Part shown: positions 26,573 through 34,984 of the stretch, piece by piece
Layout of the letters: each line of letters begins with the position of its first letter
Position numbering within the stretch: position 1 is the stretch's first letter
From: Maricaulis parjimensis
GTDB lineage: Bacteria; Pseudomonadota; Alphaproteobacteria; Caulobacterales; Maricaulaceae
Assembly (NCBI RefSeq): GCF_016817355.1
Contig: NZ_JADOTT010000004.1
Coordinates: 124,001 to 188,000, forward strand
DNA length: 64,000 nucleotides
Reading direction: 5' to 3'
Made by a program: the position numbers and the translations under genes
Notes under the pieces: model-generated
Database searches by the model: none
The model's input: only the letters and a program-made list of their open reading frames with translations
What the model was told of the DNA's origin: nothing

Positions 26573-27541
26573 TCAAAAATGCGTAAACCCGGGCGTGGCG
26601 ACCGGTACGGCCCGACCCTCCCCATCCCGGCACACAACGCCCTGCCCGGAGACAGCCCGGCCGATCTGCGTCAGGCGCACGCCGCACAATTCGCCCAGCG
26701 CCAGGATGCGCGGGGTCGCGCTGACCGGCGCCGTGAACAGCAGCTCGTAATCATCGCCGCCCGTGATGAGGCGGATCAGCCCGGCATCCCCCTGCCCCGA
26801 AACCCAGGCTTCACACGTGGCGGACAAGGGGACGGCGGGCAAGTCGATCTCGATCCCGACACGGCTCGCCGCGGCCAGATGCCCGGCATCGGCCACCAGC
26901 CCGTCGGAGACGTCCAGCGCCGCACTGGCAAGCCCTGCCAGCCCCTGCCCGACCGCCAGGCGCGGCTCCGGTTCGCGATAGCGATGGGCGGTTTCAGCGG
27001 GCAAGCTGGCATCGCCCTGCTCCCAGGCCAGTCCCAGCGCGGCATCACCGATCGATCCTGAAACCCACACGACATCACCAGGCTGCGCACCCGAACGCGA
27101 CAGTGCAGCACCGGTCGCGACCTGACCGATAAGCGTCAGTGAGAGGGTCAGGGGTCCGGGCGTACGTGTCGTGTCCCCGCCCAGCAAAACGACGCCATAC
27201 CGGTCCTGGATTTCGCCCAGGGCCTGCGTGAATTCATTCTGCCAGGCCTCGGAGCGGTCCTGCGGCCAGGAGATGGCGCTGAGATAGCCCAAGGGGTCAG
27301 CCCCCATGGCCGCGAGATCGGACAGATTGCTGCCCAGGGCACGCGCGGCCACTGTGTGGGGTGTGTCACCGGGAAGAAAATGGACGCCTTCAACCAGCGT
27401 GTCGCACGCGATCACTAATTCGTGGCCAGGCGGGCAGTCCAACACGGCCGCATCATCTGCCAGACCACGGGCAGCGGCATGGTTCCGGGTCAACGGAACC
27501 AGGCGCGAGCGGATCCAGTCGAACTCGCCGCGCCCGCTCAT
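26573..27541 (-). CDS. thiL: Thiamine-monophosphate kinase
   Basis: A 322-aa enzyme that phosphorylates thiamine monophosphate to the active cofactor thiamine diphosphate. Family landmarks are LADDAAVLDCPPGHELVIACDTLVEGVHFL near the N-terminus (metal-binding Asp), GSNLSDLAAMGADPLGYLSA, LLGGDTTRTPG, ALDVSDGLVADAGHLA, and TGGDDYELLFTAP near the end. It begins 3 bp after the nusB stop. The ribH-nusB-thiL order is the usual one in proteobacteria. Confidence 0.95.
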   Translation of the reverse strand: MSGRGEFDWIRSRLVPLTRNHAAARGLADDAAVLDCPPGHELVIACDTLVEGVHFLPGDTPHTVAARALGSNLSDLAAMGADPLGYLSAISWPQDRSEAWQNEFTQALGEIQDRYGVVLLGGDTTRTPGPLTLSLTLIGQVATGAALSRSGAQPGDVVWVSGSIGDAALGLAWEQGDASLPAETAHRYREPEPRLAVGQGLAGLASAALDVSDGLVADAGHLAAASRVGIEIDLPAVPLSATCEAWVSGQGDAGLIRLITGGDDYELLFTAPVSATPRILALGELCGVRLTQIGRAVSGQGVVCRDGEGRAVPVATPGFTHF

Positions 27542-27544
27542 GGA

Positions 27545-28033
27545 TCAGAATTCGTCCGGACGGGCCTGACGGGCACAGCGGTCCAGCGCCGCATTGACGA
27601 ATTTCGGCTCGGAGCCTTCGAAGAAGGCATTGGCGACCTCGATATATTCGTCGATCACCACACGGGCCGGCACATCCTTGCGCTGGAAGAGCTCATAGCC
27701 GGCCACCCGCAGGATGGCGCGGACCGTGGCATCCAGGCGTTCCATGCGCCAGCCATCGGCCAGCAGGCTGTCGATCATCGGATCGACCTTGGCCTGTTTT
27801 TCCACGACGCCAGCCACCAGGCTTTCAAAGAAATCCTCGTCCGCTTCCACGAACTCATCACCCTCATGGGCGTCACCGAACCGGTGATCACGGAATTCGC
27901 GGATCACGGAGGACGCACCACGGCCGGCGATGTCCATCTGGTAGAGGGCCTGGACAGCCGACAGACGCGCCGCCCGGCGCAGACGGGCCCGGGCTTCGGA
28001 CGGGTTTTCCTTGGCGTTTTCGCTGGCGCTCAT
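27545..28033 (-). CDS. nusB: Transcription antitermination factor NusB
   Basis: A 162-aa all-helical RNA-binding protein that pairs with NusE (S10) on boxA in rRNA antitermination. Landmarks are RLSAVQALYQMDIAG at the N-terminus, ERLDATVRAILRVAGYELFQR, PARVVIDEYIEVANAFFEG and PKFVNAALDRCARQARPDEF at the C-terminus. The start shares its first base region with the ribH stop (1-bp overlap at 28033). It belongs to the nrdR-rib-nusB-thiL operon. Confidence 0.95.
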   Translation of the reverse strand: MSASENAKENPSEARARLRRAARLSAVQALYQMDIAGRGASSVIREFRDHRFGDAHEGDEFVEADEDFFESLVAGVVEKQAKVDPMIDSLLADGWRMERLDATVRAILRVAGYELFQRKDVPARVVIDEYIEVANAFFEGSEPKFVNAALDRCARQARPDEF

Positions 28034-28461
28034 CAGGCGGCTCCAAACTTGTCGCGCAAGGCGATCAGCGACAGGGCGGCTTCGACAGCGTCAGCGCCCT
28101 TATTCTTGTCCACGGCGCGCTTGAGCGCCTGGGCGCGGTTCTCGACGGTGAGAATGCCATTGCCGGCAATCACGCCATTGAGGTTCAATTCCATCAGGCC
28201 ACGGGCGCTTTCGCCGCAGACATAATCATAATGCGTGGTCTCGCCGCGAATGACACAGCCCAGCGCCACATAGCCATCATACCCGGCTTCGGCGATTTCC
28301 GCCTGCACGATCGCACCGGGGATTTCCAGGGCACCGGGAACTTCGATCACTTCGGCCTCGGCGCCGGCGGCGGCGGCCGCTTCGGTGGCCCCCTTGATCA
28401 AGGCATCGGCGATATCGCGGTAGAAAGCACCGGCAATGACGAGAAGTTTCGGCGCGCTCAT
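28033..28461 (-). CDS. ribH: 6,7-dimethyl-8-ribityllumazine synthase
   Basis: A 142-aa lumazine synthase that joins the RibB product 3,4-dihydroxy-2-butanone 4-phosphate to the pyrimidinedione to make lumazine. It has the substrate-site motif VPGALEIPGAIVQA, the GYVALGCVIRGETTHYDYVC segment with the catalytic His, and NGVIAGNGILTVENRAQALKRA. It overlaps ribB by 4 bp and nusB by 1 bp, consistent with one riboflavin operon. Confidence 0.95.
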   Translation of the reverse strand: MSAPKLLVIAGAFYRDIADALIKGATEAAAAAGAEAEVIEVPGALEIPGAIVQAEIAEAGYDGYVALGCVIRGETTHYDYVCGESARGLMELNLNGVIAGNGILTVENRAQALKRAVDKNKGADAVEAALSLIALRDKFGAA

Positions 28462-29579
28462 GCGCTTTCCTCCGGGAAGTGGCGCTCTTCGCGCACGCTC
28501 AGACCATAGCCTTCCAGGCCGACAATGGTCTGCGGTTTCGTGGTCAGCAGGATCATTTCCTGCACGCCCAGATCCAGCAGGATCTGCGCACCGACGCCAT
28601 ATTCCCGCAGGCGGCGCGCTTCGCGCTCACCATCGGGGACCGGCGAATGGGCGCCCAGGCGTTCGATAATGGCGGTGTGGGAGGTCTCGCGGATGAAGAC
28701 CATCACGGCCGGACCATCGGCCTCGGCGATCGCCTTGATGCCCGCCTCGACCAGCGCGCCGCGCGGACCGGCCTCATGCAGAACATCATCCACGAAGGAG
28801 ACCTTGTGCATGCGCACCGTGGTGGGAGCATTCACCGACGGCGTGCCCTTCACCAGGGCGACATGCTCGGAACCATCCAGTGTATTGCGGAAGACAACGA
28901 GTTTGAACGGACCGCCATACTGGCTGGTGAACTCGCTCTCCAACCGGCGCTCGATGAAACGGTCATTGCGGCGGCGATAGGCGATGAGGTCGGCAATCGT
29001 GCCGATCTTGAGCCCGTGCAACTGGGCGAAGGCCACCAGGTCCGGCAGGCGGGCCATGGAACCATCTTCATTCATGATCTCGCAGATCACACCGGCCGAA
29101 CCGGCACCGGCCAGGCGCGCGACATCCACAGAGGCTTCCGTATGCCCGGCGCGGACCAGCACACCGCCATCGCGGGCAACCAGCGGGAAGACATGGCCCG
29201 GCGTGGCGATGTCGTCAGCGCCCTTGGACGGGTCTGTCGCCACTTCGATCGTGCGGGCCCGGTCATGGGCCGAAATGCCGGTGGTCACGCCTTCGCGCGC
29301 CTCGATCGACGTTGTGAACGCCGTCTGGTGCCGCGAGCGGTTTTCCGTCGACATGAGTTTCAGGCCGAGATGCTCGATCCGCTCCTGGCTCATCGCCAGG
29401 CAGATCAGGCCGCGGCCATGCTTGGCCATGAAATTGATGGCATCAGGCGTGGCAAATTTCGCCGGGATGACCAGATCGCCTTCATTCTCGCGATCCTCCG
29501 CATCGACCAGGATGAACATCCGGCCATTGCGGGCATCCTCAATGACGTCCTCGATGGGAGAAAGGGGGATATCGCTCAC
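28458..29579 (-). CDS. ribB: 3,4-dihydroxy-2-butanone 4-phosphate synthase with a degenerate GTP cyclohydrolase II-like domain (RibBX type)
   Basis: 373 aa with two domains. Residues 1 to about 205 are an intact RibB: MFILVDAEDRENEGDLV, FMAKHGRGLICLAMS, TGISAHDRARTIEVA and HVFPLVARDGGVLVRAGHTEASVD. The rest aligns by position with RibA, but the zinc-binding stretch (CLTGD...CDCG in active enzymes) is replaced by TVRMHKVSFVDDVLHEAGP, with no cysteines. This domain is therefore very unlikely to be a GTP cyclohydrolase II; such forms have been called RibBX. The first pathway step must come from another gene. It overlaps ribE and ribH by 4 bp each. Confidence 0.9.
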   Translation of the reverse strand: MSDIPLSPIEDVIEDARNGRMFILVDAEDRENEGDLVIPAKFATPDAINFMAKHGRGLICLAMSQERIEHLGLKLMSTENRSRHQTAFTTSIEAREGVTTGISAHDRARTIEVATDPSKGADDIATPGHVFPLVARDGGVLVRAGHTEASVDVARLAGAGSAGVICEIMNEDGSMARLPDLVAFAQLHGLKIGTIADLIAYRRRNDRFIERRLESEFTSQYGGPFKLVVFRNTLDGSEHVALVKGTPSVNAPTTVRMHKVSFVDDVLHEAGPRGALVEAGIKAIAEADGPAVMVFIRETSHTAIIERLGAHSPVPDGEREARRLREYGVGAQILLDLGVQEMILLTTKPQTIVGLEGYGLSVREERHFPEESA

Positions 29580-30187
29580 GCGCGCGTCTCCGAAAACTCG
29601 TTCAGGCGGGCGGCGTAGCGCGCCATCGTGTCGACCTCAAGATTGACGCGTGCACCTTTTTGCAGCGCACCGAGCGTCGTCACCTCGGCCGTATGGGGAA
29701 TAATCATCAGATCAAAGCTCGATCGCGTCACCTCATTCACGGTCAGCGAAACGCCGTCCACGGTGATCGATCCCTTCTTCGCGATGAATTGATTGAGGTT
29801 TTCCGGCGGCTCGACGGTGAAGACCAGCCACTCGCCCTCCTCGCGCCGGTCCAGAACCGCGCCGACACCATCGACATGGCCGGTCACAAGATGGCCGCCG
29901 AGCTCATCACCGATTTTCAGCGCGCGTTCCAGATTCACCCGGTCGCCCTCGGCCCAATCGCCCAGAGTGGTCAGGCGCAGGGTTTCCGGGGAGACTTCGA
30001 CCGCATACCAGCCGCCCTCACCCGTTTCGCCTTTTTCGACCACGGTCAGACAGGCACCGGCATGGGCGATGGATGCGCCCATATCGATCGTGTCCGGTGC
30101 CCAGGGCCCCTCAATCTCGAAGCGCCGCACATCCGTGCCGGAGATGGACCGGATCCGGCCCAGGGCTGTGACAATACCGGTGAACAT
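29576..30187 (-). CDS. ribE: Riboflavin synthase, alpha subunit
   Basis: A 203-aa enzyme that dismutates two lumazines into riboflavin and a recycled pyrimidinedione. Two tandem lumazine-binding domains are visible: [15 protein letters not shown] at the start, with GASIAHAGACLTVVEKGE in the first, and GHLVTGHVDGVGAVLDR opening the second, with GSITVDGVSLTVNEV. The end DTMARYAARLNEF is typical. It shares 1 bp with the preceding ribD-like gene and overlaps ribB by 4 bp. Confidence 0.95.
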   Translation of the reverse strand: MFTGIVTALGRIRSISGTDVRRFEIEGPWAPDTIDMGASIAHAGACLTVVEKGETGEGGWYAVEVSPETLRLTTLGDWAEGDRVNLERALKIGDELGGHLVTGHVDGVGAVLDRREEGEWLVFTVEPPENLNQFIAKKGSITVDGVSLTVNEVTRSSFDLMIIPHTAEVTTLGALQKGARVNLEVDTMARYAARLNEFSETRA

Positions 30188-30762
30188 CAGCGGATCCGTT
30201 CGTAGCTTTCCTGCAGATCGGCGCCGCGCTCGCGCACGCCGGTACGCGTGAAGATGGGCGCTGCGTCCAGCGTCTCAAGGCCCAGCGCTGCGATCACGGA
30301 CAATCCATCCCCGCCCAACAGCATGGGCGCGCGGAACCATTCGATCCGGTCGACAAGGCCTGCAGCAATGGCGGAGGCGGCAATCTGGGCGCCGGCCTCG
30401 ATCATCACACTCTCATAGCCGGCCATGGCGCGAGCCAGATCGCGGTGCGGGACCAGCACAATATTGCGGCCCGTTTCGGCAAACAGGGCCGCGCCGGACG
30501 GGGTGCGTCCCTGGCTGTCCATGACAAGGACATCCGGCTGGCGCTCGCAGCCGCCCTCGGGCCGGGCCGTCATTCGGGGATCATCGGCCAGCACGGTACC
30601 GATACCGGTCAGTATGGCCTGGTGGGCCGCCCGCATCTTGTGGACCTCAGCCCGGCTTTCCGGTCCGGTGATCCATTGCGAGGCGCCATTGGCGAGCGCG
30701 ATGCGCCCGTCCAGCGAAGTGGCCAATTTCAGGGTGACACGCGGACGCGCCGCGCCGGTCAT
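30187..30762 (-). CDS. ribD: RibD reductase domain only (no deaminase domain)
   Basis: 191 aa corresponding to the C-terminal 5-amino-6-(5-phosphoribosylamino)uracil reductase half of RibD. It starts at [20 protein letters not shown] and continues with [23 protein letters not shown]-type residues, [12 protein letters not shown] and a substrate-site end. The deaminase half (about 145 aa with H-A-E and C-x2-C zinc motifs) is missing: the ATG overlaps the nrdR stop (ATGA), so there is no room for it. Full RibD is about 360 aa. The deamination step must be supplied by a separate gene outside the window. It is otherwise in the standard nrdR-ribD-ribE-ribB-ribH order. Confidence 0.85.
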   Translation of the reverse strand: MTGAARPRVTLKLATSLDGRIALANGASQWITGPESRAEVHKMRAAHQAILTGIGTVLADDPRMTARPEGGCERQPDVLVMDSQGRTPSGAALFAETGRNIVLVPHRDLARAMAGYESVMIEAGAQIAASAIAAGLVDRIEWFRAPMLLGGDGLSVIAALGLETLDAAPIFTRTGVRERGADLQESYERIR

Positions 30763-31244
30763 TCCTCGCCGTCTTTCGCCGATTTGCGGATATTGGCGAG
30801 GTGTTCGTCCGTGATGAATTCCCGGAAGTCCTCGACCTTGTGGAAGTCCTTGTAGACCGAGGCGTAGCGGACATAGGCCACCGCATCGAGATTCTTCAGG
30901 CCTTCCATGACCAATTCACCGACACGGTCGGAGGTCACATCGGTCTCGCCGGTGGATTCCAAGCGGCGGACAATGCCGGAAATCATCTGATCGATCCGGT
31001 CCGGCTCGATATTGCGTTTCTGCATGGCCAGCGCGATCGACCGGTTGAGCTTCTCGCGGTCGAACGGCACACGGCGGCCGGACTTCTTCATCACGGTCAG
31101 CTCGCGCAATTGCACGCGCTCGAACGTGGTGAAACGGGCCGCGCAGGACGGACACTGCCGGCGGCGACGAATGGCATTCCCGTCCTCAGCCGGACGGGAA
31201 TCCTTCACTTGGGTATCGGGATGACCGCAAAAAGGACAACGCAT
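30759..31244 (-). CDS. nrdR: Transcriptional repressor NrdR
   Basis: A 161-aa regulator of ribonucleotide reductase genes that senses ATP/dATP. The N-terminal zinc ribbon is [18 protein letters not shown] with [14 protein letters not shown], followed by an ATP-cone domain starting [20 protein letters not shown] and ending [19 protein letters not shown]. It lies 9 bp after glyA and overlaps the ribD-type gene by 4 bp, the conserved glyA-nrdR-ribD order. Confidence 0.96.
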   Translation of the reverse strand: MRCPFCGHPDTQVKDSRPAEDGNAIRRRRQCPSCAARFTTFERVQLRELTVMKKSGRRVPFDREKLNRSIALAMQKRNIEPDRIDQMISGIVRRLESTGETDVTSDRVGELVMEGLKNLDAVAYVRYASVYKDFHKVEDFREFITDEHLANIRKSAKDGEE

Positions 31245-31253
31245 GAGCGAAGT

Positions 31254-32561
31254 CTAGGCCAGTTCCGGGTAAATGGGGAAGCGCGCTGTCAGGGCTTTCA
31301 CTTCCTCGCGGACTTCCGCCTCGACCTCGGCATTGCCTTCCGGGCTGTCGACCAGCGCATCCAGCACGCGGACCATCATCTGGCCGACCTGCGTGAATTC
31401 CGCCTCGCCGAAGCCGCGCGTGGTGCCGGCCGGCGAACCGACGCGCAGACCGGAGGTGATGGTCGGCTTTTCCGGATCGAAGGGCACGCCATTCTTGTTG
31501 CAGGTGATGTAAGCGCGCTCGAGCGCTTCCTCGGCGGCATTGCCCTTGAGGCCCTTGGGACGCAGATCGATCAGCGCCAGATGGCTGTCCGTACCGCCGG
31601 AGACGATGGCGTAACCGCCCTCGATCACTGCACTCGCCATGGCCGCACAATTGGCGACAACCTGACGGGCATAATCAGCGAATTCCGGCTGCAGGGCTTC
31701 ACCGAAGGCCACAGCCTTGCCGGCGATGACATGCATGAGCGGACCGCCCTGCAGGCCCGGGAAGATGGCCGAGTTGAACTTCTTGCCCAGATCCAGGTCA
31801 TTGGACAGGATCATGCCGCCACGCGGACCGCGCAGCGTCTTGTGCGTGGTCGTGGTGCAGACATGGGCGTGCGGCAGCGGGTTGGGATAGACGCCACCGG
31901 CGACCAGGCCGGCGAAGTGCGCCATATCGACCATGAAATAGGCCCCCACCTCGTCCGCGATCTTGCGGAATTCGGCAAAGTCGATCTCGCGCGGATAGGC
32001 CGAACCGCCAGCGATGATCAGCTGCGGCTGGACCTCATGGGCCTGTTTGCGGACCGCGTCATAATCGATCCGGGCATCATCCTCGCGCACGCCATAGGCA
32101 TGGGCCTCGAACCATTTGCCGGACATGTTGGGACGTGCGCCATGCGTCAGGTGGCCGCCGGCATCCAGCGACATGCCCAGGATCTTGTCGCCCGGCTTGA
32201 GCAGGGCCAGGAAGACGCCCTGATTGGCCTGGCTGCCCGAAGAGGGCTGGACATTGGCATAGGCCGCGCCGAACAGCGCCTTGGCGCGCTCGATGGCCAG
32301 CGTTTCCACCACATCGACATGCTCGCAACCGCCATAATAACGGCGGCCCGGATAGCCTTCGGCATATTTGTTCGTCAGCGGCGAGCCCTGGGCTTCCAGC
32401 ACAGCGCGGGAGACGATGTTCTCCGATGCAATCAGCTCGATCTGCTGTTGCTGGCGCTGGATCTCGGCGTGAATGGCCTGGGCCACATCCTGATCGGACT
32501 CCACGATGGATCGGGTGAAGAATGCGGCGGCGCTCCCGCTATCGACCTGATTGTCCGGCAT
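31254..32561 (-). CDS. glyA: Serine hydroxymethyltransferase
   Basis: A 435-aa PLP enzyme that interconverts serine and glycine with tetrahydrofolate, the main one-carbon source. Landmarks are [53 protein letters not shown], and the PLP lysine in [18 protein letters not shown]. The start ATG (32561) has an AAGGAG site. A TTGTAT-N17-TATCAC promoter lies 30-58 bp upstream, and two identical-type palindromes lie further upstream. It leads the glyA-nrdR-rib-nusB-thiL run. Confidence 0.96.
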   Translation of the reverse strand: MPDNQVDSGSAAAFFTRSIVESDQDVAQAIHAEIQRQQQQIELIASENIVSRAVLEAQGSPLTNKYAEGYPGRRYYGGCEHVDVVETLAIERAKALFGAAYANVQPSSGSQANQGVFLALLKPGDKILGMSLDAGGHLTHGARPNMSGKWFEAHAYGVREDDARIDYDAVRKQAHEVQPQLIIAGGSAYPREIDFAEFRKIADEVGAYFMVDMAHFAGLVAGGVYPNPLPHAHVCTTTTHKTLRGPRGGMILSNDLDLGKKFNSAIFPGLQGGPLMHVIAGKAVAFGEALQPEFADYARQVVANCAAMASAVIEGGYAIVSGGTDSHLALIDLRPKGLKGNAAEEALERAYITCNKNGVPFDPEKPTITSGLRVGSPAGTTRGFGEAEFTQVGQMMVRVLDALVDSPEGNAEVEAEVREEVKALTARFPIYPELA

Positions 32562-32590
32562 GACGACTCCTTAAGGGGTATTTGCCCCGT

Positions 32591-32619
32591 GTGATACGGC
32601 TGGCGCGGTCGCGATACAA
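32591..32619 (-). promoter_or_regulatory. Predicted promoter for glyA
   Basis: On the minus strand TTGTAT (-35, 32619-32614) is followed after 17 bp by TATCAC (-10, 32596-32591). The implied leader is about 20-25 nt and contains the AAGGAG ribosome binding site of glyA. Confidence 0.5.
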
Positions 32620-32646
32620 GCCATGTTTGCCCGCTCTCACTGGCAA

Positions 32647-32695
32647 TGTCCCCCGGGACATCTGGATTTCGCATTATTTGATGTCGCCCGGGACA
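32647..32695. promoter_or_regulatory. Pair of TGTC-N6-GACA palindromes upstream of glyA and the mucR-like gene
   Basis: Two 14-bp palindromes, TGTCCCCCGGGACA (32647-32660) and TGTCGCCCGGGACA (32682-32695), have centres 35 bp apart. They lie 28-76 bp upstream of the glyA -35 box and 136-184 bp before the MucR-like start. Two near-identical palindromes so close together suggest binding sites of one regulator, not named here. Confidence 0.5.
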
Positions 32696-32758
32696 ACGTT
32701 TCACAACACAATGAAATTTTGTTTATTGTGGTTGAACTTCATATCACGTCATAATAAC

Positions 32759-32792
32759 CAACCTGCAGGCCGCTTTGAATCGGCCTTGGTTG
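32759..32792 (+). promoter_or_regulatory. Leader hairpin upstream of the mucR-like gene
   Basis: Arms CAACC...GGCCG and CGGCC..GGTTG form a two-segment stem with a small internal loop and an 8-nt terminal loop, ending 38 bp before the start codon. The region just upstream (32700-32757) is AT-rich and would suit the promoter and MucR-type autoregulation. Confidence 0.35.
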
Positions 32793-32830
32793 ACTGAGCA
32801 AAAACAAACAGACGCTTGGAAGGTAAGACA

Positions 32831-33250
32831 ATGTCAGACGACATGCTCCCCGAAATCGATAAAGAAGAACTTCTGCGCATGACCACGGACGTTGTGGCAT
32901 CCTATCTGTCCCACAACTCCATGCCGGCGGATAATGTCCCCGAACTGATCAAGTCCGTGCACGCCACGATGAAGGAAGTGTCGGAGTCCGCTGTAAAGCA
33001 GGAACCCAAGTCCAAGCCGGCTGTCGCCGTCTCCAAGTCCGTCAGCGACGACTACATTGTCTGTCTGGAAGACGGCAAGAAGCTGAAAATGCTGAAGCGC
33101 TATCTGCGCTCGCAATACAACATGTCGCCGGATGATTATCGCCGGAAGTGGAACCTGCCCTCCGATTATCCGATGGTCGCGCCCGCCTATTCCCGCAAGC
33201 GCTCGCAGTTTGCCAAGGATATTGGCCTGGGCCGCGGCAAGAAAGACTAG
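32831..33250 (+). CDS. MucR/Ros-family transcriptional regulator with altered zinc ligands
   Basis: 139 aa from MSDDMLPEID (GGAAGGTAAGACA site upstream). MucR/Ros proteins are prokaryotic zinc-finger, H-NS-like regulators of surface polysaccharide, motility and cell-cycle genes. An N-terminal oligomerisation helix (about 8-52) is followed by a basic linker and the domain CLEDGKKLKMLKRYLRSQYN, then PDDYRRKWNLPSDYPMVAPAY and RKRSQFAKDIGLGR. Of the usual four ligands, C78 and D81 are kept, while both histidine positions are Tyr (Y91, Y96), so zinc binding is doubtful. It is divergent from glyA and has a terminator that lies inside the convergent small gene. Confidence 0.9.
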   Translation: MSDDMLPEIDKEELLRMTTDVVASYLSHNSMPADNVPELIKSVHATMKEVSESAVKQEPKSKPAVAVSKSVSDDYIVCLEDGKKLKMLKRYLRSQYNMSPDDYRRKWNLPSDYPMVAPAYSRKRSQFAKDIGLGRGKKD

Positions 33251-33265
33251 GTCCAAGCGCCTCGT

Positions 33266-33490
33266 CTAGACCGTAATTCCACGGCCGGACCCTGTGTCCG
33301 GCCGTTTTTTCTTGTCTGTATTCCGGTTGAGCTTCCAGTTGAGCTTGGCCTTGGCGAGATATTCCACCTCGGCCCGGGGCGTGTTCTTGGGAACCTGGAA
33401 GACGACTTCTTCAGCGGTATCGGCATCGATCGCGGCCACGCGCAAAGCGTTCCCGATCCCGATGATCTCGATATAGATTTCGCCGCTCAT
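33266..33490 (-). CDS. Small conserved protein of unknown function (DUF6898-like) downstream of hemA
   Basis: About 74 aa from MSGEIYIEIIGIGNALRVAAID (ATG at 33490; an ATG two codons earlier is also possible). A short beta-rich domain (IEIIGIGNALRVAAIDADTAEEV, VFQVPKNTPRAEVE) is followed by a basic tail. Short proteins with this pattern are found next to hemA in many alphaproteobacteria; the family name is recalled, not searched. The start lies 40 bp after the hemA stop. The mucR-side terminator lies in its last 15 codons. Confidence 0.72.
   Translation of the reverse strand: MSGEIYIEIIGIGNALRVAAIDADTAEEVVFQVPKNTPRAEVEYLAKAKLNWKLNRNTDKKKRPDTGSGRGITV
33281..33311 (+). terminator. Rho-independent terminator of the mucR-like gene
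   Basis: Stem ACGGCCGGAC / GTCCGGCCGT with a short loop is followed by TTTTTTC, 30 bp past the mucR-like stop. The whole hairpin is also coding sequence for the end of the convergent DUF6898-like gene. Confidence 0.85.
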
Positions 33491-33530
33491 GGCCATCCCG
33501 CTCAAGTCTGGCGGGAATGATGCCCCAGAA

Positions 33531-34757
33531 TCAGGCCCGTGCCACCCCGGTCTGCTCGGACGCCTTCTTCCAGACATCCTCCAGCGCCTCGATCAGCTGG
33601 TCGAACATGGCGTCCGTATGCAGCGGTGTCGGCGTCAGGCGCAGGCGTTCCGTACCGCGCGGCACGGTCGGGTAGTTGATCGGCTGGACATAGATGCCGT
33701 GCTCGTCGAGCAAGAGATCGGAAATCCGCTTGCACAGGACCGGATCGCCGACATGCACCGGCACGATATGCGTGACGGAGCTTTCCAGGACCGGGAAACC
33801 GGCCGCATTGAGGCGGGATTTCAGCGTCGCCGCGCGTTCCTGGTGCTGTTCGCGCAGATAATGGGCCGATTTCAGATATTCCACGCTGGCACGCGAACCG
33901 GCCGCCAGAGCCGGCGGCAGGGCCGTGGTGAAGATGAAGCCCGGCGCCATGGAGCGGATGGCGTCGCAGATCGCGCCATCCGCGGCGATATAGCCACCCA
34001 TCACGCCGAATGCCTTGCCCAGCGTACCTTCAATGATGTCGACGCGGTGCATGACCCCGTCGCGCTCGGCAATGCCGGCGCCGCGCAGGCCGTACAGGCC
34101 CACAGCATGGACTTCGTCCAGATAGGTCAGTGCGCCATATTTGTCCGCCAGGTCGCAGACTTCTTCGATCGGACCGATATCGCCATCCATGGAATAGACG
34201 CTTTCAAAAGCGATCACTTTCGGCGCGTCCTTCGGAGCCGCGGCCAGCAATTCTTCCAGATGGACAACGTCATTATGGCGCCAGATATGCTTCGCGCAGC
34301 GCGCGCCCTTCACGCCCTCGATCATGGAGGCGTGGTTCAGCTCGTCGGAGAAGATGATCAGGCCCGGCAGGATTTTCGACAGGGTCGAGAGCGTCGCCTC
34401 ATTGGCGATATAGCCGGAGGTGAAGAGCAGTGCGCCATCCTTGCGGTGCAGGTCCGCCAGCGAGCGCTCCAGCTCGACATGATAATGCGTGGTGCCGGAA
34501 ATATTGCGCGTACCGCCGGCGCCGGAACCGACATCATCGATCGCCTGTTTCATTGATTCCACGACACAGGGCACCTGGCCCATGCCGAGATAATCATTGG
34601 AACACCAGACCGTCACATCGCGGACATCACCGCCCTCGGACCGCCAGCGCGCGACCGGGAATTGACCCTTGCGGCGCAGCAGATCGGCAAACACCCGGTA
34701 ACGGCCCTCGGCCTTGACCCGGCGGACAGCATCCTCGAAGGCGCTCTGGTAATTCAT
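33531..34757 (-). CDS. hemA: 5-aminolevulinate synthase (C4/Shemin pathway)
   Basis: A 408-aa PLP enzyme that condenses glycine and succinyl-CoA, the alphaproteobacterial entry to heme. Landmarks are [67 protein letters not shown] and [12 protein letters not shown]. The PLP lysine is in [15 protein letters not shown], and the C-terminus has [18 protein letters not shown]. The ATG at 34757 has a GAAAGG site. The small DUF6898-like gene follows. HemB is encoded at 38.9 kb on the other strand. Confidence 0.96.
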   Translation of the reverse strand: MNYQSAFEDAVRRVKAEGRYRVFADLLRRKGQFPVARWRSEGGDVRDVTVWCSNDYLGMGQVPCVVESMKQAIDDVGSGAGGTRNISGTTHYHVELERSLADLHRKDGALLFTSGYIANEATLSTLSKILPGLIIFSDELNHASMIEGVKGARCAKHIWRHNDVVHLEELLAAAPKDAPKVIAFESVYSMDGDIGPIEEVCDLADKYGALTYLDEVHAVGLYGLRGAGIAERDGVMHRVDIIEGTLGKAFGVMGGYIAADGAICDAIRSMAPGFIFTTALPPALAAGSRASVEYLKSAHYLREQHQERAATLKSRLNAAGFPVLESSVTHIVPVHVGDPVLCKRISDLLLDEHGIYVQPINYPTVPRGTERLRLTPTPLHTDAMFDQLIEALEDVWKKASEQTGVARA

Positions 34758-34925
34758 GGGCGGGGCCTTTCGTCAGACGTCTGCCTATTCCAATCACTGA
34801 CTCGACTCTTTACCGGCATCTTTTGCAGGAGGCGACCGGACAGACCGCCGCACCTGCATGAATTTACACAATAAGACCGGTAGATTGCCTCGATGACCTC
34901 AGTATATATGCGGAATCCCGGATGT

Positions 34926-34962
34926 AAAAAGGGCGCGAGCGACACTGGATCGCTCACGCCCT
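34926..34962 (-). terminator. Rho-independent terminator of the marR-type gene
   Basis: On the minus strand a stem GGGCGTGAGCGA / TCGCTCGCGCCC (one mismatch) with a small loop runs into TTTTTACA. It starts 23 bp past the stop of the MarR-family gene. Confidence 0.8.
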
Positions 34963-34984
34963 CAATCTGATCGGGTTGGCTCGA

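Noticed and set aside
30187-31253. FMN or other riboswitch for the riboflavin genes
   Set aside because: The rib genes overlap each other and nrdR, leaving no leader space.
30801-32594. 597-codon plus-strand frame opposite nrdR and glyA
   Set aside because: Shadow of two certain genes, no motif.
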